Assembly: GCF_902498195.1 (NCBI RefSeq)
Contig: NZ_CABVIY010000004.1
Location: 682,001 to 746,000 of the forward strand
Direction of reading: 5' to 3'
From: Pseudomonas fluorescens
GTDB lineage: Bacteria > Pseudomonadota > Gammaproteobacteria > Pseudomonadales > Pseudomonadaceae
DNA: 64,000 nucleotides
Shown: one piece after another, positions 22,078 to 30,739 of the stretch
How the letters are laid out: each line of letters begins with the position of its first letter
Numbering within the stretch: position 1 is the first letter of the stretch
Program-made: the position numbers and the translations under genes
Notes under the pieces: generated by a model
Seen by the model: the letters and a program-made list of their open reading frames with translations, nothing else
Databases searched by the model: none
Told to the model about the DNA's origin: nothing

Positions 22078-23337
22078 ATGGAACAGTCACTCAAAGCTTT
22101 TCGTTACCCGATTGCCGCATTGGCGCTCGCGATGCTCACCGCTTGCGATCGCGCGCCTGTCGCGGCTAATGCGCCGGGGGCGCCTCATGTCACGGTGGCA
22201 CAGGTTATCGAGCAGCCCATCACCGAGTGGGATGAGGTCACCGCCCGGCTGCAAGCGCCGGAAACCGTCGAGGTTCGCCCCCGTGTCTCGGGGCAGATCG
22301 AGCGGGTGGCCTTTACCGATGGTGCACTGGTGAAAAAGGGTGATTTGTTGTTCCAGATCGATCCGCGACCCTTCGAACACGAAGTGCATCGCTTCGAAGC
22401 CCAGCTGCAACAAGCCCGGGCGACGCTGGTGCGCACCGCCAACGAAGCGCAGCGTGGCCAGCGCCTGCTGGGAAGCAACGCGATTTCCGCCGAACTGGCC
22501 GATACCCGCACCACCACCGCGCAAGAAGCCAAGGCCGGCGTCGATGCCATCCAGGCGCAACTCGACCTGGCGCGCCTGAACCTGAGCTTCACCCGCGTCA
22601 CCGCACCGATCACCGGCCGCGTCAGCCGCGCCGAAATCACCGCCGGCAACATCGTCACCGCCGACACCACGGCGCTGACCAGCGTGGTTTCCACCGACAG
22701 GGTCTATGCCTATTTCGACGCCGACGAGCGCCTGTTCCTCAAATACAGCCAGCTGTCGCGCCAGGGTCAGCGCGGCCAGGCAACGCCGGTGTACATGGGC
22801 CTGTCGAACGAGGAGGGCAACACTCACCTGGGGCAGATGAACTTCGTCGACAACCAGGTCAATCCCAAGACCGGCACCATTCGTGGCCGCGCAGTGTTCG
22901 ACAACGCCGATGGCCAATACACCCCCGGCTTGTATGCCCGCTTGAAACTGGTGGGCAGCGCGGCTTATTCGGGCCTGCTGATCAAGGACGAAGCCGTGGG
23001 CACGGACCTGGGCAAGAAATTCGTACTGGTCATCGATCAGGACAACAAGGCCGTGTACCGCAGCGTCGAGCTGGGGCCGAAGCTCGAAGGCCTGCGCATT
23101 GTGCGCAGTGGCCTGCAGAAAGAGGACCGCATCGTCATCAACGGTCTGCAACGGGTCCGTCCCGGCGCCGTGGTCGCCCCGCAGGATGCGCCCATGGCCG
23201 ACCCGGAAACCGTCGCGACCCTGACCCGCCAACGGCAGGCCATCGAAGCCGGCAATCAACCGGCCCTTTCGGCCCCGGCCTCCGTCAAATCACCCGCGCT
23301 GGTGAAGACGGATGCCGCGCTCTCACCTCGCGGATAA
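22078..23337 (+). CDS. mexE: RND efflux periplasmic adaptor, MexE-like
   Basis: 419 residues. Signal peptide with lipobox (ALAMLTAC, lipid-modified Cys22). The rest is a membrane-fusion protein: biotinyl-lipoyl half-motif VEVRPRVSGQIERVAF...GALVKKGDLLFQIDPRPFE, alpha-helical hairpin, second lipoyl half LNLSFTRVTAPITGRVSRAEI, and beta-barrel segments (NFVDNQVNPKTGTIRGRA, KDEAVGTDLGKKFVLV). These segments are those of P. aeruginosa MexE as I know it. It links the inner-membrane pump to the outer-membrane channel. It is the first gene of an operon with mexF (12-bp gap) and oprN. Confidence 0.93.
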   Translation: MEQSLKAFRYPIAALALAMLTACDRAPVAANAPGAPHVTVAQVIEQPITEWDEVTARLQAPETVEVRPRVSGQIERVAFTDGALVKKGDLLFQIDPRPFEHEVHRFEAQLQQARATLVRTANEAQRGQRLLGSNAISAELADTRTTTAQEAKAGVDAIQAQLDLARLNLSFTRVTAPITGRVSRAEITAGNIVTADTTALTSVVSTDRVYAYFDADERLFLKYSQLSRQGQRGQATPVYMGLSNEEGNTHLGQMNFVDNQVNPKTGTIRGRAVFDNADGQYTPGLYARLKLVGSAAYSGLLIKDEAVGTDLGKKFVLVIDQDNKAVYRSVELGPKLEGLRIVRSGLQKEDRIVINGLQRVRPGAVVAPQDAPMADPETVATLTRQRQAIEAGNQPALSAPASVKSPALVKTDAALSPRG

Positions 23338-23349
23338 GGGAACACCGAC

Positions 23350-26300
23350 ATGAAATTCTCTCAGTTCTTTATCACGCGACCGATCTTCGCCGCCGTGCTG
23401 TCGCTGCTGATCCTGATCGCCGGCGCCATCTCGCTATTCCAGTTGCCGATCAGTGAATACCCCGAAGTGGTGCCGCCGACCGTGGTGGTCCACGCCAGCT
23501 ACCCGGGGGCCAACCCCAAGGTGATCGGCGAAACCGTGGCTGCACCGCTGGAGCAGGCGATCACCGGCGTCGAGAACATGCTGTACATGTCCTCGCAGTC
23601 CACCGCCGATGGCCGCTTGACCCTCACCGTGACCTTCGCCCTGGGCACCGATCTGGATAACGCCCAGGTCCAGGTGCAAAACCGTGTGACCCGCACCGAG
23701 CCCAAGTTGCCGGAAGAAGTGACGCGCATCGGCATTACCGTCGACAAGGCCTCGCCCGAGTTGACCTTGCTGGTGCACCTGGTCTCGCCGGACAAGCGCT
23801 ACGACATGCTCTACCTGTCCAACTACGCGATCCTCAACGTCAAGGATGAGCTGTCGCGCCTGGAAGGCATCGGCGATGTGAAGATGTTTGGCATCGGCGA
23901 TTACTCGCTGCGCATCTGGCTCGACCCGGACAAAACCGCCTCGCGCAATCTCACGGCCACCGACGTGGTCAACGCGGTGCGCGAACAGAACCGCCAGGTC
24001 GCGGCCGGGCAACTGGGTTCGCCGCCGGCACCCAATGCCACCAGCTTCCAGATGTCGATCAACTCCCAGGGGCGCCTGGTCACCGAGGGAGAGTTCGAGA
24101 ACGTGATCATCCGCAGTGGCCCGGACGGCGAAATCACTCGCCTGAAAGACATCGCCCGCATCGAGCTGGGCTCCAACCAATACGCCTTGCGCGCCCTGCT
24201 CAACAACCAGGAAGCGGTGGCCATGCCGATCTTCCAGCGCCCGGGCTCCAACGCCATCGACGTTTCCGATCAGGTGCGGGCGAAGATGGCGGAGCTGAAG
24301 AAGAGCTTCCCGCAAGGCATGGACTACGAGATCGTCTACGACCCGACCATCTTCGTGCGCAGCTCGATTGAAGCGGTGGTGCACACGCTGTTCGAAGCAC
24401 TGATCCTGGTGGTGCTGGTGGTGATCCTGTTCCTGCAAACCTGGCGCGCCTCGATCATTCCACTGGTGGCGGTGCCGGTGTCGCTGATCGGCACCTTTGC
24501 GGTGATGCACCTGCTCGGTTTCTCGCTCAACGCGCTGTCGCTGTTCGGCCTGGTACTGGCGATCGGTATCGTGGTCGACGACGCAATCGTGGTGGTGGAA
24601 AACGTCGAGCGCAACATCGAGTCCGGGCTGGAACCGGCCGAGGCGACCAGCAAAGCCATGGGCGAAGTGACCGGGCCCATCATCGCCACGGCGCTGGTGC
24701 TGTGCGCGGTGTTCGTACCGGCGGCCTTCATCTCAGGCCTTACCGGGCAGTTCTATAAACAGTTCGCCTTGACCATCGCCATTTCCACGGTGATCTCGGC
24801 GTTCAACTCGCTGACCTTGTCGCCAGCGTTGGCCGCTGTGCTGCTCAAGGCCCACGGCGCACCGAAAGACCGCTTCTCCAAAGTGCTGGATCGGTTGCTG
24901 GGCGGCTGGCTGTTCAAGCCGTTCAACCGCTTTTTCGAAAGGGCCAGCCACGGCTACATGGTGGCGGTGGCCAAGGTCATTCGCGGCAGCAGCGTGGCCT
25001 TGCTGATCTACGCCGGCCTGATCGCCATGACGTACATGGGTTTCAGCACCACCCCGACCGGTTTCGTGCCGACCCAGGACAAGAAGTACCTGGTGACCTT
25101 CGCGCAACTGCCGGATGCCGCGAGCCTGGATCGCACCGAATCGGTGATCCGGCGCATGAGCACCATCGCCATGAACGAGCCGGGTTTCGACAGTGCCGTG
25201 GCATTCCCCGGCCTGTCGATCAATGGCTTTACCAACAGCCCGAATGCCGGCATCGCCTTTATCGGCTTGAGCAAGTTCGAGGAGCGCCAAGACCCGAGCC
25301 TGTCGGCCAAGGCGATTTCCGCCTCGCTCAACGGCAAGTTCGGTGGCATTCAGGACGCCTACATCGCCGTGTTCCCGCCACCGCCGGTTCAAGGCCTGGG
25401 CACCATCGGCGGCTTCCGCCTGCAGATCGAAGACCGTGGCAACCTCGGCTACGACGAGCTGTACAAGGAAACCATGAACATCATCGGCAAGAGCCGCAGC
25501 GTGCCGGAACTGGCCAACCTGTTCACCAGCTACACCGTGAACGTGCCGCAGGTCGAGGCCGCTATCGACCGGGAAAAGGCCAAGACCCACGGCGTGAAGA
25601 TCAACGACATCTTCGACACCTTGCAGGTGTACCTCGGCTCGCTGTACGCCAACGACTTCAACCGGTTTGGCCGTACCTATCAGGTCAACGTGCAGGCCGA
25701 GCAACAGTTCCGCCAGGAACCGGAGCAGATCGGCCAGTTGAAGGTGCGCAACGATCGCGGCGAGATGATCCCGCTGGCGACGTTCGTCAAGGTCAGCCCG
25801 ACCTCGGGCCCGGACCGGGTCTCGCACTACAACGGCTTCCTCACCGCCGAAATCAATGGCAGCGCCGCCCCCGGCTACAGTTCCGGCCAGGCCCAGGCGG
25901 CGATTGAAAAACTGCTGAAAGAGGAACTGCCCAACGGCATGACCTACGAATGGACCGACCTGACCTACCAACAGATCCTGTCCGGCAACACGGCGCTGCT
26001 GGTGTTCCCGCTGTGCGTGCTGCTGGCGTTCCTGGTGCTGGCGGCGTTGTACGAGAGCTGGAGCCTGCCGCTGGCGGTGATCCTGATCGTGCCGATGACC
26101 CTGCTGTCGGCGATTGCCGGGGTGATCATTTCCAAGGGTGACAACAACATCTTCACCCAGATCGGCCTGATCGTGCTGGTGGGCCTGGCGTGCAAGAACG
26201 CGATCCTGATCGTCGAGTTCGCCAAGGACAAACAGGACCAGGGCCTGTCGCCGCTGGACGCCGTGCTGGAGGCTTGCCGCATGCGTCTGCGGCCGATCCT

Positions 26301-26529
26301 GATGACGTCTTTCGCGTTCATCATGGGCGTCGTGCCGCTGGTGACCTCCACCGGCGCCGGTTCGGAAATGCGTCGCGCCATGGGCGTGGCGGTGTTCTCC
26401 GGGATGCTCGGCGTGACCTTCTTCGGCCTGTTATTGACCCCGGTGTTCTTCGTCCTGATCCGCCGCTATATCGAACGCAAGAAAGTACGCAGACAAGCCC
26501 ACGCGCTGAACCTGGAGGTGCACCCATGA
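23350..26529 (+). CDS. mexF: RND efflux inner-membrane transporter, MexF-like
   Basis: 1059 residues, the full RND/HAE1 length. It begins MKFSQFFITRPIFAAVLSLL. TM4 carries the proton-relay aspartate pair (LAIGIVVDDAIVVVENVERN). The second TM block has KNAILIVEFAKDKQDQGLSP and the conserved RLRPILMTSFAFIMGVVPLV. It is a proton-driven trimeric pump. By homology to MexF it exports chloramphenicol, fluoroquinolones, trimethoprim and quorum-signal precursors, but substrates are not read from the sequence. The stop overlaps the oprN start (ATGA). Confidence 0.95.
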   Translation: MKFSQFFITRPIFAAVLSLLILIAGAISLFQLPISEYPEVVPPTVVVHASYPGANPKVIGETVAAPLEQAITGVENMLYMSSQSTADGRLTLTVTFALGTDLDNAQVQVQNRVTRTEPKLPEEVTRIGITVDKASPELTLLVHLVSPDKRYDMLYLSNYAILNVKDELSRLEGIGDVKMFGIGDYSLRIWLDPDKTASRNLTATDVVNAVREQNRQVAAGQLGSPPAPNATSFQMSINSQGRLVTEGEFENVIIRSGPDGEITRLKDIARIELGSNQYALRALLNNQEAVAMPIFQRPGSNAIDVSDQVRAKMAELKKSFPQGMDYEIVYDPTIFVRSSIEAVVHTLFEALILVVLVVILFLQTWRASIIPLVAVPVSLIGTFAVMHLLGFSLNALSLFGLVLAIGIVVDDAIVVVENVERNIESGLEPAEATSKAMGEVTGPIIATALVLCAVFVPAAFISGLTGQFYKQFALTIAISTVISAFNSLTLSPALAAVLLKAHGAPKDRFSKVLDRLLGGWLFKPFNRFFERASHGYMVAVAKVIRGSSVALLIYAGLIAMTYMGFSTTPTGFVPTQDKKYLVTFAQLPDAASLDRTESVIRRMSTIAMNEPGFDSAVAFPGLSINGFTNSPNAGIAFIGLSKFEERQDPSLSAKAISASLNGKFGGIQDAYIAVFPPPPVQGLGTIGGFRLQIEDRGNLGYDELYKETMNIIGKSRSVPELANLFTSYTVNVPQVEAAIDREKAKTHGVKINDIFDTLQVYLGSLYANDFNRFGRTYQVNVQAEQQFRQEPEQIGQLKVRNDRGEMIPLATFVKVSPTSGPDRVSHYNGFLTAEINGSAAPGYSSGQAQAAIEKLLKEELPNGMTYEWTDLTYQQILSGNTALLVFPLCVLLAFLVLAALYESWSLPLAVILIVPMTLLSAIAGVIISKGDNNIFTQIGLIVLVGLACKNAILIVEFAKDKQDQGLSPLDAVLEACRMRLRPILMTSFAFIMGVVPLVTSTGAGSEMRRAMGVAVFSGMLGVTFFGLLLTPVFFVLIRRYIERKKVRRQAHALNLEVHP

Positions 26530-27944
26530 ATGCCCTGAAGCTTTTTTTACCCAGCCTCCTGGTGACCGCGCTGGCCGCCTGCGCGGTGGGGCCGGACTAC
26601 AAGACGCCGGACACCGCGCCAGCCACTATCGTGTATGCGAAAGCCGCCAACTACGATCAGTCGCGCTTTGAAACGGTATGGTGGCAACAGTTCGACGATC
26701 CGACCCTGAACCAGTTGGTCAGCAAGTCCCTGGAAGGCAACCGCGACCTGCGCGTGGCCTTCGCCCGCTGGAAAGCGGCCCGGGCGATTCGCGACGACAT
26801 CAGCAACGACAACCTGCCGGTGGTTACCAGTCGCGTCAGCAGCGTGCAAGGCAAGTCGCAAGTGCCGGGGCAGACCGAGAGCCGGGTCAATACCGAGCGC
26901 TACGACCTGGGCCTGGACATGGCCTGGGAAATCGACCTGTTCGGGCGCATCCAGCGCGCGCTTGAGTCGAGCGATGCCCGGGAAGACGCGGCAGCGGCGG
27001 ATCTTTATCAACTGCGCGTCACCATGATTGCCGAACTGGTGGATGCCTACGGGCAACTGCGCGGTGCGCAACTGCGGGAAAAAATCGCCCTGGCCAACCT
27101 CAAGAACCAGAACGACTCGCGCAGCGTGACCGTCAGCCTGCGCGATGCCGGTGTCGGCAACGAACTCGACGTGGTGCGCGCCGACGCACGCCTGGCCGCC
27201 GTCGAGGCCAGCGTGCCGCAACTGCAAGCGGAACAGGTGCGGCAGAAAAACCGCATCGCGACCTTGCTCGGTGAACGCCCCGACCAGTTAAGCGTGTCCC
27301 TGGGCCCGAAAGATTTGCCGGCCATCGCCAAGGCGCTGCCCATTGGCGACCCCGCCGAATTGCTGCGCCGTCGCCCGGATGTGCTGGCGGCCGAACGTCG
27401 ACTCGCCGCCGCGACAGCCGATGTGGGCGTCGCCACTGCCGACCTGTTCCCACGGGTCAGCCTGAGCGGCTTTCTCGGCTTCACCGCTGGACGCGGTTCG
27501 CAAATCGGTTCCGCCGCCGCCAAGGCCTGGAGCCTTGGCCCGAGCATCACCTGGGCAGCGTTCGACCTGGGCAGCGTCCGAGCGCGCATCCGTGGCGCCG
27601 ACGCCGATGCCGAAGGCGCCCTGGCCACCTATGAACAGCAAGTGCTGTTGGCGCTGGAAGAGTCCGAGAACGCCTTCAGCGACTACGGCAAACGCCAGCA
27701 GCGGTTGCTGTCGCTGATCAAGCAAAGCGAGTCGAGCAGGGCGGCGGCTGACCTGGCGGCGACCCAGTACAAGGAAGGCGCCGTGGACTACCTCGTCCTG
27801 CTCGATGCCCAGCGCGAACGGCTGAATGCCGAGGATGCCCAGGCACTGGGCGAAACCGATCAGTACCGTGCCATCGTCGCCATCTATAAAGCGTTGGGAG
27901 GAGGGTGGGATGCCGGTGGCAACAAGGTTGCAGCCAGGAACTGA
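26526..27944 (+). CDS. oprN: Outer-membrane efflux channel, OprN-like (NodT/TolC family)
   Basis: 472 residues from the ATG that overlaps the mexF stop. Lipoprotein signal (LLVTALAACAVGPDYKTP, Cys18), two OEP repeat domains with the usual long helices, and the motifs WWQQFDDPTLNQLV, GLDMAWEIDLFGRIQ and LLRRRPDVLAAERRLAAATA. It forms the trimeric exit duct for the MexEF pump. A REP-like hairpin follows the stop. Confidence 0.93.
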   Translation: MNALKLFLPSLLVTALAACAVGPDYKTPDTAPATIVYAKAANYDQSRFETVWWQQFDDPTLNQLVSKSLEGNRDLRVAFARWKAARAIRDDISNDNLPVVTSRVSSVQGKSQVPGQTESRVNTERYDLGLDMAWEIDLFGRIQRALESSDAREDAAAADLYQLRVTMIAELVDAYGQLRGAQLREKIALANLKNQNDSRSVTVSLRDAGVGNELDVVRADARLAAVEASVPQLQAEQVRQKNRIATLLGERPDQLSVSLGPKDLPAIAKALPIGDPAELLRRRPDVLAAERRLAAATADVGVATADLFPRVSLSGFLGFTAGRGSQIGSAAAKAWSLGPSITWAAFDLGSVRARIRGADADAEGALATYEQQVLLALEESENAFSDYGKRQQRLLSLIKQSESSRAAADLAATQYKEGAVDYLVLLDAQRERLNAEDAQALGETDQYRAIVAIYKALGGGWDAGGNKVAARN

Positions 27945-27948
27945 TGAT

Positions 27949-28006
27949 CAGCTCCTACAGGAATCACGTGAACCCTGTAGGAGCTGCCGAAGGCTGCGAT
28001 CTTTTG
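27949..28006. repeat. REP of the CTGTAGGAGCTGCCGAAGGCTGCGATC type
   Basis: CAGCTCCTACAGG (27949-27961) is inverted at 27974-27986 and followed by the GCTGCCGAAGGCTGCGATCT body. It is a different REP class from the other pairs. A related hairpin is at 29853-29886. Confidence 0.7.
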
Positions 28007-28040
28007 CCGCGAGATCGATCCGCAGCCCAACCACCGGTTG

Positions 28041-28601
28041 TCAGCGCTTGATCAAGGAAATCTTCGTGCCTTCGATGCTGATGCCCGCCATCAACCCTTG
28101 CTGGTCGAAGATGAACGCGTAGGCGTCGTCTTTGAGCGTGGAACTGGACAGGTTCTTCGCCACCCCTTCATCGACCACCACCACCGTGGGCCCTACACCG
28201 ATTTCCCAACCCTTGGTTTCAGCCACGTATTTCACCGCTTTGTCGGTCATCAGAAACACGACATAACCATACGACTGGGCGCCTGCCTGCAGGCCCCACG
28301 ACCCGCTGACGGAGTTGTAGTAATCCTCGACTTTCGCGCCCTTCATCAAAACACCTTCGCCATAGCTGCCGCCGAACACCAGGCCGGCCTTGATGATTTT
28401 CGGGAAGACCAGTACCGCTTTGGCCTTGTGCGAGATGGTCTCGGAAAAGGGGTTGGTCTTGTAGAGCGTTTGCAGCGCTTGCCGAGAGTCGGCATTGAGG
28501 TCTTCGGCGGTGGCCGCGCCGGCAGTGTTCAGCAGGCTGGCCGAGGCCAGTGCGGCTGCTGCGAGGAAGATCGAAAGGAAGAACCGCGTGGATTGAGTCA
28601 T
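28041..28601 (-). CDS. SYLF-domain (YSC84-like) lipid-binding protein, exported
   Basis: 186 residues from ATG 28601, with GGAG 8 nt before it. Signal peptide MTQSTRFFLSIFLAAAALAS... cleaved after about residue 29. The SYLF domain follows: KAKAVLVFPKIIKAGLVFGGSYGEGVL, YYNSVSGSWGLQAGAQSYGYVV, FLMTDKAVKYV and GPTVVVVDEGVA. Bacterial SYLF proteins are periplasmic or outer-membrane associated and bind lipids. Physiological role unknown. It is monocistronic. Confidence 0.85.
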   Translation of the reverse strand: MTQSTRFFLSIFLAAAALASASLLNTAGAATAEDLNADSRQALQTLYKTNPFSETISHKAKAVLVFPKIIKAGLVFGGSYGEGVLMKGAKVEDYYNSVSGSWGLQAGAQSYGYVVFLMTDKAVKYVAETKGWEIGVGPTVVVVDEGVAKNLSSSTLKDDAYAFIFDQQGLMAGISIEGTKISLIKR

Positions 28602-28958
28602 TTGCGTACTCCGAAAAGGGAGCAGTGGATGAGTGCAGTGGTTCCCTGGACAGCAGTGGAATTCACTGAAGGTTATCCGGCGCGCCCAAAAGTGTATGAA
28701 GTGCAGGCTTCGCGCTGAAGTGCAGCACGATGCCATTCAGTGTTGTGACCACAGGGTAGGGGTGGGGTTCGTTGTCAGTGTCTGGGTTTGGCGATTCTCA
28801 ACCAGCCATTAGAATGCAGCCGCTGCCCAGCACTAAAGCGGTTTGCGGTGGTCAATGAATCCGTATTTTTGATCAAGGACAGAGAACGCATGCCCGCCGC
28901 TCGATAATCAGCCAACCGCCCCCCATTCAAACCCTCAATCCCATTCGAAGAACCAAGC
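28602..28958. other. Divergent intergenic region with a candidate promoter
   Basis: No gene is supported here. TTGGCG (28788-28793), 16 bp, TAGAAT (28810-28815) is a possible sigma70 promoter for the nuclease gene, leaving a leader of about 140 nt. The rest shows no clear dyad. Confidence 0.3.
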
Positions 28959-29831
28959 ATGCACCTACGCAAAATTGCAGTTGGGCTGTCAGCCCTTGTT
29001 TTGCTTTCAACCGCCGCGGACGCCCGCAGCCTGCTGGACCTCATCAAGCCGCCCGCCCAGCATCAGGAACAATCATCCCGCTCAGGTTCGATCAACCAGA
29101 ACGCGGCGCTGGACCTCTACTCAAGCCAACAGAAAAAGCCATCGTTCGACGGCTGTGCCGAGCTGTTCCCGGCTGCCAGGCCGATCAACATCGCCACCGT
29201 GCCGGCCACCATGAATCCCCTGGCTCTGTGTTCCGATAACTTTGCGGTGCTGTACTCGCAAACCAGCAAGACGCCGCTGGTGGTGGTCGAGCGGCTGAAT
29301 GCAGCGCAACTTGAAGACGCCAAAGGCGAGGAACGCACCAACCAGTTCTATCCGGACCCGCGCATCCCCAAGGGCGGGCGGGCAGAGTTGAGCGACTACC
29401 GCAGCCAGCATCCGGCCGTGGACCGTGGTCATCAATCGCCGGCGGCCGATGCACCGAGCCCCAAAGCGATGGCCCAGTCCTTTGCACTGTCGAACATGGT
29501 GCCGCAAGACCCCACCAATAACCGCAAGATCTGGAGCAAGGTCGAGGCGGATGTCAGGAAGTTCGCCAAGCGCGCCGAGGGCAATGTGTTTGTCTTTACC
29601 GGCCCGCTCTTTGACCAAGGTCATTCCACCATTGGCGACAACAAGGTCTGGGTGCCGACGCGCCTGTTCAAACTGGTGTACGACGCCTCGTCCAAACGGG
29701 CCTGGGCGTACGTATTGCCCAATGCCGAAACCCGGATTGAACGGCCGATGGACTATGAGGCGTTCGTGAAGGCTACCGGGCTCAAGTTGCTGGGCAATTT
29801 GCCGGTTACGGGTTCGGTGGGTCGTACGTGA
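28959..29831 (+). CDS. Exported DNA/RNA non-specific endonuclease (NucA/EndA family)
   Basis: 290 residues. Signal peptide MHLRKIAVGLSALVLLSTAADA. The betabeta-alpha-Me nuclease core holds the DRGH-type active site (HPAVDRGHQSPAADAPSP; His as general base), the Mg2+-binding Asn region in FALSNMVPQDPTNNRKIW, and Arg in TRLFKLVYD. The protein should degrade extracellular or periplasmic nucleic acid. I see no immunity gene or secretion-system neighbour, so a role in DNA scavenging is more likely than a toxin role. Confidence 0.88.
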   Translation: MHLRKIAVGLSALVLLSTAADARSLLDLIKPPAQHQEQSSRSGSINQNAALDLYSSQQKKPSFDGCAELFPAARPINIATVPATMNPLALCSDNFAVLYSQTSKTPLVVVERLNAAQLEDAKGEERTNQFYPDPRIPKGGRAELSDYRSQHPAVDRGHQSPAADAPSPKAMAQSFALSNMVPQDPTNNRKIWSKVEADVRKFAKRAEGNVFVFTGPLFDQGHSTIGDNKVWVPTRLFKLVYDASSKRAWAYVLPNAETRIERPMDYEAFVKATGLKLLGNLPVTGSVGRT

Positions 29832-29852
29832 GGGATTCACCGAGGTGAAGGC

Positions 29853-29886
29853 TCGCAGCCTGCCTGGCGCGGGCTGCGATCTTTTG
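29853..29886. repeat. REP-like hairpin
   Basis: TCGCAGCC / GGCTGCGA stem followed by TCTTTTG, the same GCTGCGATCTTTTG core as at 27949-28006. It may end transcription of the nuclease gene. Confidence 0.6.
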
Positions 29887-29927
29887 CCATCAGCTTTCAA
29901 GCGTATCTTGTCGCCCGGCGCTTCGCC

Positions 29928-30500
29928 TCAGCCGGGCAACAACATGTCGGTAAACAGATCAGCAATTTTTTCCATGTCGCGGCAATCGCCCATGCGCTGG
30001 TTGATCACAAATCCGTCGAATGCCATCCACAGGACATGGGCCAGCAGGCCATCGGCGAGCAGCTGATGGCGGTCCTCGGGCAGGGTGTCGAGCATCATCT
30101 CGCTGATCTGTGCTTCTGCCCACTTGAGCAGGTCATTGGGTTTGCCCTGCTGGCGCGGGGCGCTGGCCAGGGCCTCGATCATGCAGTTGGCAAACGCCTG
30201 GTCGGCCACAGGCAGCTCTGACCAAACCCCGATCAATATTCTTTTTAGCCGGGCCCGTGGCTGGCGCAGACGGCTAACGGAGTCCTTGAGGCGGGTGACC
30301 TGGTCCTGGAACCAGGGCGTGTAAATCGCATAGAGGATCAGGATCTTGGAATCGAAGTAGACGTACAGGTTCGACACCGTCACCCCGGCTTCGCGAGCGA
30401 TGCTGCTCATCGTGGTCGCCGTGTAGCCCTTGTGTTTGAACAAGGTAAAGGCGGATTCGACGATAGCATCCCGGATTTCCATTTTTTTGATCTGCGCCAC
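29928..30500 (-). CDS. TetR-family transcriptional regulator of the Rieske cluster
   Basis: 190 residues from the GTG at 30500, which has AGGAG 6 nt upstream. A longer frame to ATG 30581 is possible. HTH: MEIRDAIVESAFTLFKHKGY, then MSSIAREAGVTVSNLYVYF. It has a C-terminal ligand domain. It is divergent from the Rieske-oxygenase operon and has AACGAATGA-type motifs in the shared upstream region, so it is the likely repressor of that operon. Confidence 0.85.
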   Translation of the reverse strand: MAQIKKMEIRDAIVESAFTLFKHKGYTATTMSSIAREAGVTVSNLYVYFDSKILILYAIYTPWFQDQVTRLKDSVSRLRQPRARLKRILIGVWSELPVADQAFANCMIEALASAPRQQGKPNDLLKWAEAQISEMMLDTLPEDRHQLLADGLLAHVLWMAFDGFVINQRMGDCRDMEKIADLFTDMLLPG

Positions 30501-30624
30501 GCACTGCTCCTGGTTGATCGCTCTCGCACGCTCGTGCAATGGGGGCGAATCATACCAGCTGGGGTCGTTGCGGTACTCCACTCCTCACGCTGATTCGCTT
30601 ATTTAAAGAGTGACGGTCGTTTTA

Positions 30625-30705
30625 TACGAATGAATCATCGTGATAAATGCCTTTTTACAGGGGTGTTGACAGAGGAGTGCGCTCAATAACAGAATGTCAT
30701 TCGTT
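30625..30705. promoter_or_regulatory. Rieske operon promoter and operator motifs
   Basis: A candidate promoter TTGACA (30666-30671), 18 bp, CAGAAT (30690-30695). TACGAATGA lies at 30625-30633, and its inverse TCATTCGTT at 30697-30705 covers the predicted start site. The same TCATTCGTT occurs at 40129-40137 before the MFS gene. Confidence 0.45.
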
Positions 30706-30731
30706 AATTGGACGAACTGATGGGGTTTGAA

Positions 30732-30739
30732 AAAAATAA
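30732..30739 (+). promoter_or_regulatory. Hfq/Crc CA motif overlapping the Rieske start
   Basis: AAAAATAA (AAnAAnAA) runs directly into the ATG at 30739. Hfq/Crc bound here would block initiation. Confidence 0.4.

Noticed and set aside
28959..29831. Nuclease as a toxin of an interbacterial system
   Set aside because: It has a plain signal peptide, no PAAR/Rhs/CDI region and no immunity-like neighbour.
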